A DNA stretch of 64,000 nt from an uncultured Massilia sp. GTDB taxonomy: Bacteria; Pseudomonadota; Gammaproteobacteria; Burkholderiales; Burkholderiaceae. Position numbers and translations under genes: made by a program. Positions within the stretch are counted from its first letter, which is position 1, and each line of letters opens with the position of its first letter. Where the stretch lies: contig CAMLMV010000034.1 of the NCBI GenBank assembly GCA_946481275.1, forward strand, positions 1 through 64,000, written 5' to 3'. Positions 42,398 to 53,274 of the stretch are shown one piece after another. The notes beneath the pieces are model-generated. The model worked only from the letters and a program-made list of their open reading frames with translations. It was not told the origin of the DNA and searched no databases.

Positions 42398-43303
42398 ATG
42401 TTGCTGCCCATCGTCGTGTTCCTCGCCGTCAGCTTCGGCTGTGTCGGCCTGTACCTGTGGCTGGTCCCCGACCGCACCGACCAGCGCCTGCACGCGCTGG
42501 CGCCCGGCGCCCCGGCCGCGCCGGCCTGGCGCGAGCGGATCGCCGACGCCGTGACGCCGTTCGCCAGGTTGTCGACGCCCTCCGGCGACTGGGACACGTC
42601 GCCGGTCCGCATCAGGTTCATGAATGCCGGCATCCGCCATCCGAAGGCGCCGCACCTGTTTTTCGGCCTGAAGACGCTGCTGCCGGCGCTGGCCGGCGTG
42701 CCCGCGTACCTGGCCCTGCGCGTGTCGCACGAGGCGACGGGCATGACCCTGCTGCTGTGGGTCGTCGCCGCGGCAACGGCCGGCTGCTACCTGCCGAACA
42801 TCGCGCTGGCGCTGGCGGCGCGGGCGCGCAGGCGCGACATCTTCGAAGGCTTCCCCGACGCGGCCGACCTGCTGCTCGTGTGCGTCGAGGCCGGGCTGGG
42901 CATCGACACGGCGCTGACGCGCGTGGCCGAGGAAATACAGGCCAGGAGCCCGGCCCTCGCCGAAGAGCTCCAGTTGACGAACCTCGAGATGCGCGCCGGC
43001 GGCACGCGCGAGACGTCCCTGCGCAACCTGGCGCTGCGCACGGGCGTCGAGGAGTTGACGTCGTTTGCGACGATGCTGACCCAGGCCGACCGGTTCGGCG
43101 TCAGCATCGGCGATTCGCTGCGGGTGTTTTCCGACGATTTGCGCCACAAACGCCAGACCAGGGCGGAAGAAAAAGCCGCGAAAATCCCGACCAAGGTGCT
43201 ATTCCCGCTGGTCCTGTTCATTTTCCCGTCGATTATCATGGTCGTGCTCGGACCGGCCATCATCCAGATTATCCGGACAATCGCCCCCCTGCTCCTCCAT
43301 TAA
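42398..43303 (+). CDS. tadC: Inner-membrane platform protein TadC
   Basis: 301 residues with a T2SF domain in the C-terminal half (FPDAADLLLVCVEAGLGIDTALTRVAEE), TMs at the N-terminus (about 3-22) and central region, and a C-terminal TM pair (about 257-300). TadB's partner. It follows tadB with a ribosome-binding site at 42386-42391 (aaggag). Last gene of the tad operon; a LuxR-type regulator faces it from the opposite strand 15 bases away. Confidence 0.93.
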   Translation: MLLPIVVFLAVSFGCVGLYLWLVPDRTDQRLHALAPGAPAAPAWRERIADAVTPFARLSTPSGDWDTSPVRIRFMNAGIRHPKAPHLFFGLKTLLPALAGVPAYLALRVSHEATGMTLLLWVVAAATAGCYLPNIALALAARARRRDIFEGFPDAADLLLVCVEAGLGIDTALTRVAEEIQARSPALAEELQLTNLEMRAGGTRETSLRNLALRTGVEELTSFATMLTQADRFGVSIGDSLRVFSDDLRHKRQTRAEEKAAKIPTKVLFPLVLFIFPSIIMVVLGPAIIQIIRTIAPLLLH

Positions 43304-43318
43304 TCGGCGAAACGCGCT

Positions 43319-44020
43319 TCAGGCCATTTCGGCGGTATTTGTTACCAAATGGCTTTGCGCGTATACATATAAGTCCAGCCGATTACTCACACCGAGTTTC
43401 TGATAAATCGACGATAAGTGATTCCGCAATGTCGATTCGGAAATGAACAGGATTTTCGCCAGATCCCGATTCGTCCGGACCTTGTTCGCCACCACGGTCT
43501 GCAGGACGCGGCGCTCGCGGGGCGTCAGCGCATCGAGGCCGTCGTGGTGCGGATGCGGCCGCACCGCCTCGCCGCCGCGCAAGGCGTTGAGCGCGAGACA
43601 GGTCGCTTCGCGCCCGAACCACAGCTCGCCCTGGTGCGTCTTCTCGATGGCCTTGACGATCTCGTCGGCGCTGGAACTGCGGCTCAGCAGGCCGTGCGCT
43701 CCGCAGCGCAGCGTCGACGCCAGCGTGTCCGTCCCCAACTCTTCCGCGAACAGCAGCGTGTGGCGCCCGCACGTCAGCGCCTCGGGGAGGTCGGCCTGGC
43801 AGGCCGTGACCGCGAGCTCGTACTTCATCAGCACGAGGTCGGGCGCCGCCGTGGGCAACTGGAACAACGCATCGGATTGCGTGCCGGCGACGGCCACCAC
43901 TTCCATGCCCGGTCGATGGCTGTTGATCAATTTGGTCAACGCCCACAGGATCAACTGGTGCGTTTCCACCACCATGACGCGAATGGGCGTCTCCGATATC
44001 GACAGGCATTGTGGCGTCAT
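43319..44020 (-). CDS. LuxR-family regulator with a degenerate receiver domain
   Basis: 233 residues. A NarL/FixJ-type HTH fills about 165-225 (LTPRERRVLQTVVANK... SESTLRNHLSSIYQKLGV). The receiver (about 12-125) is altered: the phospho-acceptor Asp is Lys66 (VLMKYEL where VLLDLEL is usual), the acidic pair is VVETH (only Glu19), and the conserved Lys is missing (LLSRSSS). It therefore cannot be phosphorylated in the normal way and may bind another signal. It sits between tadC and a hybrid kinase; control of the tad operon is plausible but unproved. Confidence 0.88.
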   Translation of the reverse strand: MTPQCLSISETPIRVMVVETHQLILWALTKLINSHRPGMEVVAVAGTQSDALFQLPTAAPDLVLMKYELAVTACQADLPEALTCGRHTLLFAEELGTDTLASTLRCGAHGLLSRSSSADEIVKAIEKTHQGELWFGREATCLALNALRGGEAVRPHPHHDGLDALTPRERRVLQTVVANKVRTNRDLAKILFISESTLRNHLSSIYQKLGVSNRLDLYVYAQSHLVTNTAEMA

Positions 44021-44336
44021 ATTTCATTCCTGAAATATATAGAAACCTGCACTCTCAAGAAGAGTACTGCCGCTCTTGTTGCAATGACAGCCCACATTCC
44101 GCGTGTCATTTATAGATGAGCTCAGTAAATATAATATCGCCAGTTTTTGCGATTCGAGCGCTTCCCGAGACCTTGCCGTGAAATATTTTGTGAGAATCTA
44201 CGGTTGTTGCGGCTTCCAGACATTTAGTTTCCCACAAATAGTTAATTGCCGAGTCACCCAATTTCACGAATGCATGCGCAAATGTCCGCCGCGTCGGTTT
44301 GGACTTATAATCGGCCTTTTCTCGAATCCGGATTCC
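44021..44336. promoter_or_regulatory. AT-rich divergent promoter region between luxR-type regulator and hybrid kinase
   Basis: A 316-bp gene-free stretch, markedly AT-rich for this DNA. Candidate -10 boxes are tataat at 44130-44135 and 44306-44311 (plus strand; the latter 26 bases before the kinase ATG) and tatata at 44034-44041 (minus strand, for the regulator). A small inverted repeat ttca-ttcc-tgaa (44024-44035) covers the regulator's start side. The low GC may reflect binding by an H-NS-like protein. No additional gene is supported; the upstream frame extension of the kinase is not coding-like. Confidence 0.5.
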
Positions 44337-46520
<2,184 letters not shown>

Positions 46521-46526
46521 AACGGT

Positions 46527-46556
46527 GCCGCCGGCCGCGCGCCGCGCGGTGGCGGC
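46527..46556. terminator. GC-rich hairpin between convergent genes
   Basis: gccgcc (46527-46532) pairs with ggcggc (46551-46556), enclosing a further ccgcgcg/cgcgcgg stem, in the 46-bp gap between the kinase stop (46520) and pncB's stop (46567). Strong stem but no T-tract; it could terminate both strands. Confidence 0.4.
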
Positions 46557-46566
46557 GTCGTGCCGG

Positions 46567-47754
46567 TCAGATGTGCTGGTCGAACACCTGGCGCAGGTAG
46601 GCGATGAACGTCTCGTCCGTGCTGAATCCCTTGCCGGGGCTGTCCGACAGCTTGGCCACGGGCTGGCCGTTGCAGCGCGTGAGCTTCATGACGATGTTCA
46701 GCGGCTCGTACTGCGTATCGTTGGTGAGCTTGGTGCCGATGCCGAAACCCGTCATCACGCGGTCGGCGAAGTGGCGATACAGGCTCAGCGCCTTGGGCAC
46801 GGTGAGCGCGTCCGAGAACACGAGGCGCTTCGTGCGCGCGTCGATGCGCAGTTTGGCGTAGTGCGCGATGGCCTTTTCGCCCCACTCCACCGGGTCGCCC
46901 GAGTCGTGGCGCAGGCCGTCGAACAGCTTGGCGAAATACAGGTCGAAGTCGCGCAGGAAGGCGTCCATGCCGACGACGTCCGTCAGCGCCGTGCCCAGGT
47001 CGCCGCGGTATTCCTGTACCCAGTCCTCCAGCGCCTTCTTCTGGAAATCGCGCAGGCGCACATCGAACGACTGGAACGCCTGCATGTACTCGTGCGCCAT
47101 CGTACCGATCGGGACGAGGTTGAATTTCTTCGCCAGGTAGACGTTCGACGTGCCCTTGAAGAACTGCGGCAGGTCGCGCGCCAGCGTGGCGACGACTTCC
47201 TCGTGCCAGTCGCCGGAGAAGCGGCGGCGCACGCCGAAATCGAAGAACTCGAACGGGTTTGTCTTTTTCGGTTCCTGGTCGAAGGCGCGGAATTCGGCGA
47301 TCTTCTGGTCGAGCCGCTTGCGCGCCTCCTCGATGGCGGCCTGCTGGTCGAAGCGGCGGAAATACAGTTCGTTGACGATGTACAGCACGAAGATCTCGAA
47401 TCCCATCACGTGCACGATGGGACCGCAGGCGCGGATGCGCAGGTGCGGCCCGTCGGTTTCCACGTGGATGAACTTGCGCTGGAAGCGGAACAGCGTGAGG
47501 AAGTCGGCGAAGTCGCTTTTGATGAAGCGCAGGGACCTCATGTAACTGACCTCGTCCTCGGTGAACATCAGCGTGCACAGATGGTCCAACTCCCGTTCGA
47601 CTTCCTCTTTCAGTTCCGCCAGCGGATAGGCGGGCGTGTTGCGGCACTTGAACTCGTATTCGCCGATGGCGTTCGGGTGCATGTGCAGCAGGGCCTGCCA
47701 CATGGTGAATTTGTAGAGATCGGTTTCGAGCAGGCTGCGGACGACGGGTTTCAT
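46567..47754 (-). CDS. pncB: Nicotinate phosphoribosyltransferase
   Basis: 395 residues converting nicotinate and PRPP to nicotinate mononucleotide in the Preiss-Handler route. Family features: [21 protein letters not shown] at the N-terminus, [10 protein letters not shown], the conserved H-D-S-G-D-P-V-E-W loop ([15 protein letters not shown]) that positions the phosphate, and [23 protein letters not shown] in the C-terminal barrel. It uses the nicotinate released by PncA (17037-17642). Close to the E. coli enzyme in length. Confidence 0.95.
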   Translation of the reverse strand: MKPVVRSLLETDLYKFTMWQALLHMHPNAIGEYEFKCRNTPAYPLAELKEEVERELDHLCTLMFTEDEVSYMRSLRFIKSDFADFLTLFRFQRKFIHVETDGPHLRIRACGPIVHVMGFEIFVLYIVNELYFRRFDQQAAIEEARKRLDQKIAEFRAFDQEPKKTNPFEFFDFGVRRRFSGDWHEEVVATLARDLPQFFKGTSNVYLAKKFNLVPIGTMAHEYMQAFQSFDVRLRDFQKKALEDWVQEYRGDLGTALTDVVGMDAFLRDFDLYFAKLFDGLRHDSGDPVEWGEKAIAHYAKLRIDARTKRLVFSDALTVPKALSLYRHFADRVMTGFGIGTKLTNDTQYEPLNIVMKLTRCNGQPVAKLSDSPGKGFSTDETFIAYLRQVFDQHI

Positions 47755-47812
47755 GGGCAGTTGGGTGATTCCTGTTGTTGTGATATCGGTGCTGTCTACG
47801 GGGACTGTTGCT

Positions 47813-48364
47813 TCAGGTCGAGGCGCCGGCGGCCGTGCGCGTGCTGCGGGTGCGTTTTTTGGGCGCCAGCATCGTCCCGGTGCAGGCCGGCGTGCCGCAG
47901 CGGCAGGCGAACAGGCGCTTCAGCGCCGGCGTATGACGCTCGTCGTAGATCAGCGCGTAGTTGTAGTTCAGTTCCTCGCCCGCGTCGATGTCGCGCAGCG
48001 CGTGAATGTACACGCGGCCGTCTTCCTCGTAGGCTTCGCAATTGGGTTCGCACGCGTGGTTGATCCAGCGGGCGTCGTTGCCGCGCCGGCCGCCGTCGAT
48101 CACGTTGCCGTCGGCGAGGCTGAAGTAGAACGTGTGGTTGACCGGACCGCCCCGCTCCGCGGCACGGCGCGTCGCTTCGTCCCACGTGATGCGCTCGCCG
48201 CGGTATTCGATGATGCGCTCGCCGGCCGGGATGTCGCGCAGCGCGAACACGCCGTTGCCGTGCACAGGCGATTTCCGAACCTCGTACGAGGCCGGGCGGG
48301 CCGGCGTGCCGGCGCCCTTGCTTGCGGTCTGCTTCGATGTGGACGGGTTGACGGACGGGTTCAT
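47813..48364 (-). CDS. SET-domain protein-lysine methyltransferase-like protein
   Basis: 183 residues: a disordered Ser/Thr/Pro-rich N-terminus, then a SET domain (about 30-150) with the signatures [50 protein letters not shown] and NYNY, and a post-SET cysteine cluster ([10 protein letters not shown]). It should transfer methyl groups from SAM to protein lysines. SET proteins are unusual in bacteria though recurrent in Burkholderiales; their targets are unknown. The start at 48364 is used; a longer frame to 48508 has no convincing start. Confidence 0.85.
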   Translation of the reverse strand: MNPSVNPSTSKQTASKGAGTPARPASYEVRKSPVHGNGVFALRDIPAGERIIEYRGERITWDEATRRAAERGGPVNHTFYFSLADGNVIDGGRRGNDARWINHACEPNCEAYEEDGRVYIHALRDIDAGEELNYNYALIYDERHTPALKRLFACRCGTPACTGTMLAPKKRTRSTRTAAGAST

Positions 48365-48482
48365 GGATCGGCGTTCGGTTGGATGGACACGATCTATTAT
48401 TGATCGGATCGCGGCAATCCTGCCGCACGCCTTTATCTTACCGTGTCGGCCGCGCAGCCGCTTCGCGTTGACTCCCCCGGAC

Positions 48483-50150
48483 TCAACGCTCCTCCTCTTT
48501 AAACTCAAGCACCGCGTGCTCCCCCGCCGCCTCCGCCCTGCGCAGCTCGACGCGGCGGATCTTGCCGGAGATCGTCTTCGGCAAGTCCGTGAACGCGATG
48601 CGGCGGATGCGCTGGTACGGCGCCAGCCGGTCGCGCGTGAACGCGAAGATGGCGGCGGCCAGTTCGCGCGTCGGTTCCACGCCCGGACGCAGCGCGATGA
48701 AGGCCTTCGGCACCGCGAGGCGCACCGGGTCGGGGCTCGGGACGATTGCCGCTTCCAGCACGTCCGGATGCTCGATCAATACGCTCTCCAGTTCGAACGG
48801 GCTGATGCGGTAGTCGGACGACTTGAACACGTCGTCGTTACGGCCCACGTAGAAGTAATAGCCGTCGGAGTCCATGCGCGCCGTGTCGCCCGTATGATAG
48901 TGACCGCCGCGCATCACGTCCGCCGTCTTCGCTTCGTCGTTCTCGTAGCACAGCATCAGGCCCAGCGGGGCCGGGTCGAGGTGCAACGCGATCTCGCCCT
49001 CCTGCGCCGGCTGGTCGTCGATGTCGAGCAGCGCGACACGGTAGCCCGGCAGCGGCCGCCCCATCGATCCCGGCTTGACGGGCTGGCCCGGCGGATTGCC
49101 GATCTGGCAGGTGGTCTCGGACTGGCCGAAGCCATCGCGGATGCGGATACCCCATGCCCGCTCGACCTGCTCGATGACTTCGGGATTCAGCGGCTCGCCC
49201 GCGCCGACCAGTTCGCGCAGCGGCGGCTGCCATTGCGCGAGGTCTTCCTTGATCATCATGCGCCACACGGTCGGCGGCGCGCACAGCGACGTCACGCCGC
49301 AGCGCACGATCGTGTCCAGGCAGGCGCGCGCGGAAAAGCGTTCGTAGTTGTAGACGAACACGGTGGCCCCCGCATTCCACGGCGCGAAGAAACAGCTCCA
49401 CGCGTGCTTGGCCCAGCCGGGCGAGCTGATGTTCCAGTGGACGTCGCCCGGGCGCAGCCCGATCCAGTACATCGTCGACAGATGGCCGACCGGATAGCTC
49501 TGGTGGCTGTGCAGCACGAGCTTCGGCTTCGCCGTCGTGCCCGACGTGAAGTACAGCAGCAGCGGATCGGTGGCGCGCGTGACGCCGTCCGGTACGAAGT
49601 GTTGTGCCGCCGTCGCGCTGTCCGCATATTCACGCCATCCGGCGACACCGCCGCCCACCGCGATGCGCGTGAAGTCCCCGGTGAGCTCCGCGAATTTGTG
49701 CGTCTCGGACGCCAGCGCGATCACGTGCCGCACGCGGCCCCGCTCCAGACGATCCTGCAAGTCGTTGCTGGACACGAGCATGGTCGTCGGCACGAGCACG
49801 GCGCCCAGCTTGATCCCCGCCAGCATGATCTCCCACAGCTCGATGCGGTTCGGCAGCATCAGCAGGACACGGTCGCCGCGCCGCACGCCGCCATCGCGCA
49901 GCCAGTTCGCGACCTGGCTTGAGCGTGCCGCCATGTCGGCGAAGCTGATCTTGCGTTCGCTGCCGTCTTGTTCCACGACCCACAGCGCGGGCGTGGCGTT
50001 GCCCTGCGCCTGCGTGTCGAAATAGTCGAGCGCCCAGTTGAATTCGTCGAGCTCGGGCGGCCGGTAATCGCGGTAGGCGGTCGCGTAGTCGGTGCGGTGC
50101 TGGTGCAGGAAGTCGCGCGCGCGGATGAAGCGCTCGTACGGGGATGCCAT
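48483..50150 (-). CDS. Acyl-CoA synthetase (AMP-forming)
   Basis: 555-residue adenylate-forming enzyme. The P-loop-like motif YFTSGTTAKPK is at about 212-222, followed by the ATP/adenylate motifs GFGQSETT and TGDTARMDSDGYYFYVGRNDDVFKSS and the catalytic Lys motif PKTISGKIRR near the C-terminus. It is likely a medium- or long-chain acyl-CoA synthetase. ATG 50150 follows ggag; the longer frame is unsupported. It starts 91 bases downstream of the ferredoxin gene, so it may read through from the formate dehydrogenase operon, though no functional link is evident. Confidence 0.9.
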   Translation of the reverse strand: MASPYERFIRARDFLHQHRTDYATAYRDYRPPELDEFNWALDYFDTQAQGNATPALWVVEQDGSERKISFADMAARSSQVANWLRDGGVRRGDRVLLMLPNRIELWEIMLAGIKLGAVLVPTTMLVSSNDLQDRLERGRVRHVIALASETHKFAELTGDFTRIAVGGGVAGWREYADSATAAQHFVPDGVTRATDPLLLYFTSGTTAKPKLVLHSHQSYPVGHLSTMYWIGLRPGDVHWNISSPGWAKHAWSCFFAPWNAGATVFVYNYERFSARACLDTIVRCGVTSLCAPPTVWRMMIKEDLAQWQPPLRELVGAGEPLNPEVIEQVERAWGIRIRDGFGQSETTCQIGNPPGQPVKPGSMGRPLPGYRVALLDIDDQPAQEGEIALHLDPAPLGLMLCYENDEAKTADVMRGGHYHTGDTARMDSDGYYFYVGRNDDVFKSSDYRISPFELESVLIEHPDVLEAAIVPSPDPVRLAVPKAFIALRPGVEPTRELAAAIFAFTRDRLAPYQRIRRIAFTDLPKTISGKIRRVELRRAEAAGEHAVLEFKEEER

Positions 50151-50241
50151 TCGTTCGTCTCCTTGTTTTATGCGACACGGGCACCTCGTGGGCGCCCGTG
50201 TCGATGTCGTGTTGCGGCCCGTGGCCATTGTGCCACGGACG

Positions 50242-51918
50242 CTAGCGCCGGCGCAGCTCCTGTGCCTGGTGGACGGTCTGCTCGTCGGCCGGCGTCATCA
50301 TGTCGATCACGCGGCAGTCGCCGCACATGCGCATGCGGTCGAGGTGCCCCGCGAACGCGGGATGGCCGGCGAGGCGCGCCAGCATGCTCTCGACCATGCG
50401 CAGCGTGCCGAACGCCTTGTTGCAGCGGATGCAGTGGAACGGCTGCGTCTCGTTCAGCACGACGGGCTGCTTGCGCGTGTCGCGGAACGACAGCCGCGGC
50501 ACCAGCCGGATCGCATCTTCCGGACACGTATCCGCGCACAGCCCGCACTGCACGCAGTTCTTTTCGATGAAACGCAGCTGCGGCGCATTCTGCCCATCCT
50601 GCAGCGCCGACGCCGGGCACGCGCCCACGCACGCCATGCACAGGCTGCACTTGCCCGCGTCGACATCGAGCATCCCGAACGGACTCCCCACGGGCAGCGC
50701 GATCTCCTCGACCTGCTGCGGCGCCTCGCGCAGCAGATGGTCGAGCGCGTAGTCGAGCGTGTTGCGTTTATCGGCCGCCACGTTGAAGCCGGCCCGCCGC
50801 GCCGGCACGTCGCCGCGCGGCGCGCGCGGCAGGGCCCGCGCCAGGTCGTCCGGCCCGGTCACACGCAGCAGCTGCATGTGCGCGCCCGCGTAGCCGAGGC
50901 CCGTCATGATGGTCTGCGCGACCGTCATCTGCTCGTCCAGCGCGGCCGCGTACTGCGGCGCCTCCGCGTCCGTCATCAGCACGGTGACGCCGGCCGCGCC
51001 CCATGCCAGCGCCGCGAGCCAGATGTCGATCCCGGTCGATGCCGTATGGTGCACGCCGAGCGGCAACACGCGACCGGGGACGTCGACCGCATCCAGCAGC
51101 GCCGCGCCCTCCAGGCCGTGGACGAGCAGCACGGGCTCGCGCCCGCCCGCCTGCGCATAGGCGTTCAGCGCGGCCTTGATGCGCATGCCCGTGTGCGCCG
51201 CGCTCGGGTAGACATAGCCCAGCGCCCCCGTCGGACAGACGGTCGTGCACGCGCCGCAGCCCGCGCACAGATAAGGGTTCACGGCGACCAGGTCGCCCGC
51301 GCCCGAGATCGCGCCCGCCGAGCAGATCTCGATGCACGCATTGCAGCCGCTCCGGCGGTTGCGGCCGTGGGCGCACAGGCGTTCCTTGTACGCGAAGTAT
51401 TTCGGTTTCTCGAATTCGCCGACCATGTCGACGAGCGCGTCGACGGCGGCCTGGCGCGCGCCCGGCTCCAGCCCCGGCGCGTAATAGCCGTGCGGGCGCT
51501 GGTGCGTGGCGATCTGCGGTGCCGCACCCAGGTCGAGCACGAGGTCGAAGCGCGCGTGTTCGGGTGCCGCCCCGGGCGTTTGCCACGTCGCGTCGAACGC
51601 GCCGAGCCAGCCCGTCACGACGAGTGCACGGGCAGGGAACACGGGAAACAGGCGCAGCGCCTTGTCGGCGCCGTCGTCGTCCAGCAGCAGCACGGTGACG
51701 GGCAGCGCGGCGGCCAGGCGCTCGGCCCAGGGCAGCGCGTCGGCGCGGGTGCCGATGACGAGCGTGTGGCCGGCGGATTTGTAGCCGACCGTGTCGAGCG
51801 CGTCGGGTGCGGGTAACTCCGCCAGCGCAGCCAGCGCGGCGCGGCGGGCGACGCGGTCGCGGTCGTCCTGGGCGGGGTCGAGGGGGATGCCCTGCCCTTC
51901 GATCAAACGGATATTCAT
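50242..51918 (-). CDS. Large multi-cluster 4Fe-4S ferredoxin of the formate dehydrogenase operon
   Basis: 558 residues, cytoplasmic. At least four [4Fe-4S] motifs: CNACIEIC-x-A (near 195), CAGCGACTTVCP (near 222), CSLCMACVGACP (near 426) and CVQCGLCADTCP (near 461), plus a C-terminal CxxC pair (HCIRCNKAF and CGDCR). The long N-terminal half (1-180) has no cluster and may bind a partner. Such proteins accompany DUF3305/DUF3306 genes in betaproteobacterial formate dehydrogenase clusters; an electron-transfer or maturation role is inferred. 12-base gap to DUF3306. Confidence 0.85.
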   Translation of the reverse strand: MNIRLIEGQGIPLDPAQDDRDRVARRAALAALAELPAPDALDTVGYKSAGHTLVIGTRADALPWAERLAAALPVTVLLLDDDGADKALRLFPVFPARALVVTGWLGAFDATWQTPGAAPEHARFDLVLDLGAAPQIATHQRPHGYYAPGLEPGARQAAVDALVDMVGEFEKPKYFAYKERLCAHGRNRRSGCNACIEICSAGAISGAGDLVAVNPYLCAGCGACTTVCPTGALGYVYPSAAHTGMRIKAALNAYAQAGGREPVLLVHGLEGAALLDAVDVPGRVLPLGVHHTASTGIDIWLAALAWGAAGVTVLMTDAEAPQYAAALDEQMTVAQTIMTGLGYAGAHMQLLRVTGPDDLARALPRAPRGDVPARRAGFNVAADKRNTLDYALDHLLREAPQQVEEIALPVGSPFGMLDVDAGKCSLCMACVGACPASALQDGQNAPQLRFIEKNCVQCGLCADTCPEDAIRLVPRLSFRDTRKQPVVLNETQPFHCIRCNKAFGTLRMVESMLARLAGHPAFAGHLDRMRMCGDCRVIDMMTPADEQTVHQAQELRRR

Positions 51919-51930
51919 GCTGTCTCGGTT

Positions 51931-52383
51931 TCAGGTGGTTTTATCGGTATCTTCCGGCACATCTTCTGCGGCCGGCGGCTCGTCGAGCGTCTCGACGGCG
52001 CGCCGTAACGCGTTCTTTGCATGCTCCAGCGACGCAAGCATCGCCTCGGACACGGGGCTCGGTTTCGTGTAGTCGTCGATGTAGACGTCGAGCCGGTCCA
52101 TCGTGTTGAAGTGCGGGTCGGCGAACAGTTTTTTCAGCGCCGTCCGGCGCACGGCCGCGTCGACGCCGCGCGCGACGAAGCCGGAGAAATCGGAATCGCT
52201 CGTGAGCCGGGCGACGTCGTCCATCGTCGGCAGCGGCGCCCCGGCCGGCGCCGCCACGGGCGCTTCCGCGACGGGAACCGGCAGGTCCGCCACCGGCGCA
52301 ACCGTCTCCGGCAGCGGCTCGGTCCCCGATCGCGCTTCCGTCTTGCGGCGCGCCCAGCGGCGCAGGAAGCCTTCGTCTGTCAT
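51931..52383 (-). CDS. DUF3306 protein
   Basis: 150 residues. The opening EGFLRRWARRKTE and the central PTMDDVARLTSDSDFSGFVARGVDAAVRRTALKKLFADPHFNTMDRLDVYIDDYTK region (shown only in part: LFADPHFNTMDRLDVYIDDY) is the DUF3306 core. The N-terminal third is Pro/Ala-rich. No export signal. The gene overlaps DUF3305 by 4 bp; both are known only as companions of formate dehydrogenase and related redox operons. Start ATG 52383; the function is undescribed. Confidence 0.85.
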   Translation of the reverse strand: MTDEGFLRRWARRKTEARSGTEPLPETVAPVADLPVPVAEAPVAAPAGAPLPTMDDVARLTSDSDFSGFVARGVDAAVRRTALKKLFADPHFNTMDRLDVYIDDYTKPSPVSEAMLASLEHAKNALRRAVETLDEPPAAEDVPEDTDKTT

Positions 52384-52820
52384 CCGTGCTGGCGCCCGCG
52401 GCGCGGCTTCGGTTGATAGTGCTCGCGCAGGTAGCCCGCGAGCCACGCATAGATCTCGGCCGGCATCGTCACGCCATCGGCGTTCTCGCCCGAGTCGAAC
52501 ATGCGCGTGCCCTCGACGTAGCTGACCGACGCGCGCACGGGCATCGCGCGGCCGTTCTCCATGCGCCACAGCACGAAGACCTTCGATTCGGGCGCCACGC
52601 AGTTCTCGTAATAGCCTTCGTTCTCGTCCGGGTAGAGCTCCAGTTCGAGGCCGGAGACGAGGTAGTAGTCGCGCTCGGGCGTCTGGCTCAGCACCTGCAG
52701 CGGCGCCAGGTCGCCACGGTCGGGCACGACGCCGACGGCTTCCCAGGCCTCGTCGGCCCAGCGGTGCCGGAGCGTGCGCCGCTGCATCAGCACGGCGATC
52801 GGCATGGATCCCATCTTCAT
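52380..52820 (-). CDS. DUF3305 protein
   Basis: 146 residues, cytoplasmic, beta-rich: IAVLMQRRTLRHRWADEAWEA opening, a central LSQTPERDYYLVSGLELELYPDE, and the tail YAWLAGYLREHYQPKPRR. It is the DUF3305 family, linked with DUF3306 and formate dehydrogenase in many Proteobacteria, function unknown. Start ATG 52820 overlaps the preceding stop by 4 bases; ATG 52814 is an alternative. Confidence 0.85.
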   Translation of the reverse strand: MKMGSMPIAVLMQRRTLRHRWADEAWEAVGVVPDRGDLAPLQVLSQTPERDYYLVSGLELELYPDENEGYYENCVAPESKVFVLWRMENGRAMPVRASVSYVEGTRMFDSGENADGVTMPAEIYAWLAGYLREHYQPKPRRGRQHG

Positions 52821-53263
52821 CGGTTGTCCACCTTCGGCGTACCTTTCTGGACGGTCGGCTTCGTGCCCGCCGGCTCGGCCTTCGTGGGGCCGGCTTTCAC
52901 GTCCGCGCTGGGCGGCGCCGTGCCCAGTTTTTCGCTCTTGATGGGCGCGGCGGCGCCGGCCGGCGTCAGCTTGCCTTCCGGTTGTCCGGCAGGCGCGGCT
53001 GCCTGTGCCGGCGCGGCCGCGGCGATCGCGACCGGCGCATGCGTCTTCCAGCCCTGGGCCGATGCGCGGCTGCGCCAGCGGGCCGAAATCGCATCCATCG
53101 ATGCCGCGAGCAACGCCTTGTCCTTGGCCGCCTGCGCATCCGCCGCGGCCTTCTTCGCGGCGGCGGCTTCCTGCTGGGCGGGGGTCGGCGGCGGCAGCGC
53201 GGCCTGGGCCGTCGCCGCGGCCAGCGCCAGCGCGAGCGCCGCGAGCCTGGTCATGTGCTTCAT
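52817..53263 (-). CDS. Exported Ala/Pro-rich protein in the formate dehydrogenase operon
   Basis: 148 residues. Signal peptide (about 1-22, ALAAATAQA), then an Ala/Lys-rich coiled region (about 28-50) and a Pro/Ala/Lys tail with no recognisable domain. The mature protein would be an extended periplasmic polypeptide. ATG 53263 is preferred because aagga lies 7 bases upstream, over ATG 53278. Unknown to me; place in the operon suggests an accessory of the membrane-bound formate dehydrogenase. Confidence 0.7.
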   Translation of the reverse strand: MKHMTRLAALALALAAATAQAALPPPTPAQQEAAAAKKAAADAQAAKDKALLAASMDAISARWRSRASAQGWKTHAPVAIAAAAPAQAAAPAGQPEGKLTPAGAAAPIKSEKLGTAPPSADVKAGPTKAEPAGTKPTVQKGTPKVDNR

Positions 53264-53274
53264 CGGGAGTCCTT

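Noticed and set aside
47754..47812. A further small gene between pncB and the SET-domain gene
   Set aside because: Only 58 bases with repeated gttgttg; no plausible start, frame or hairpin.
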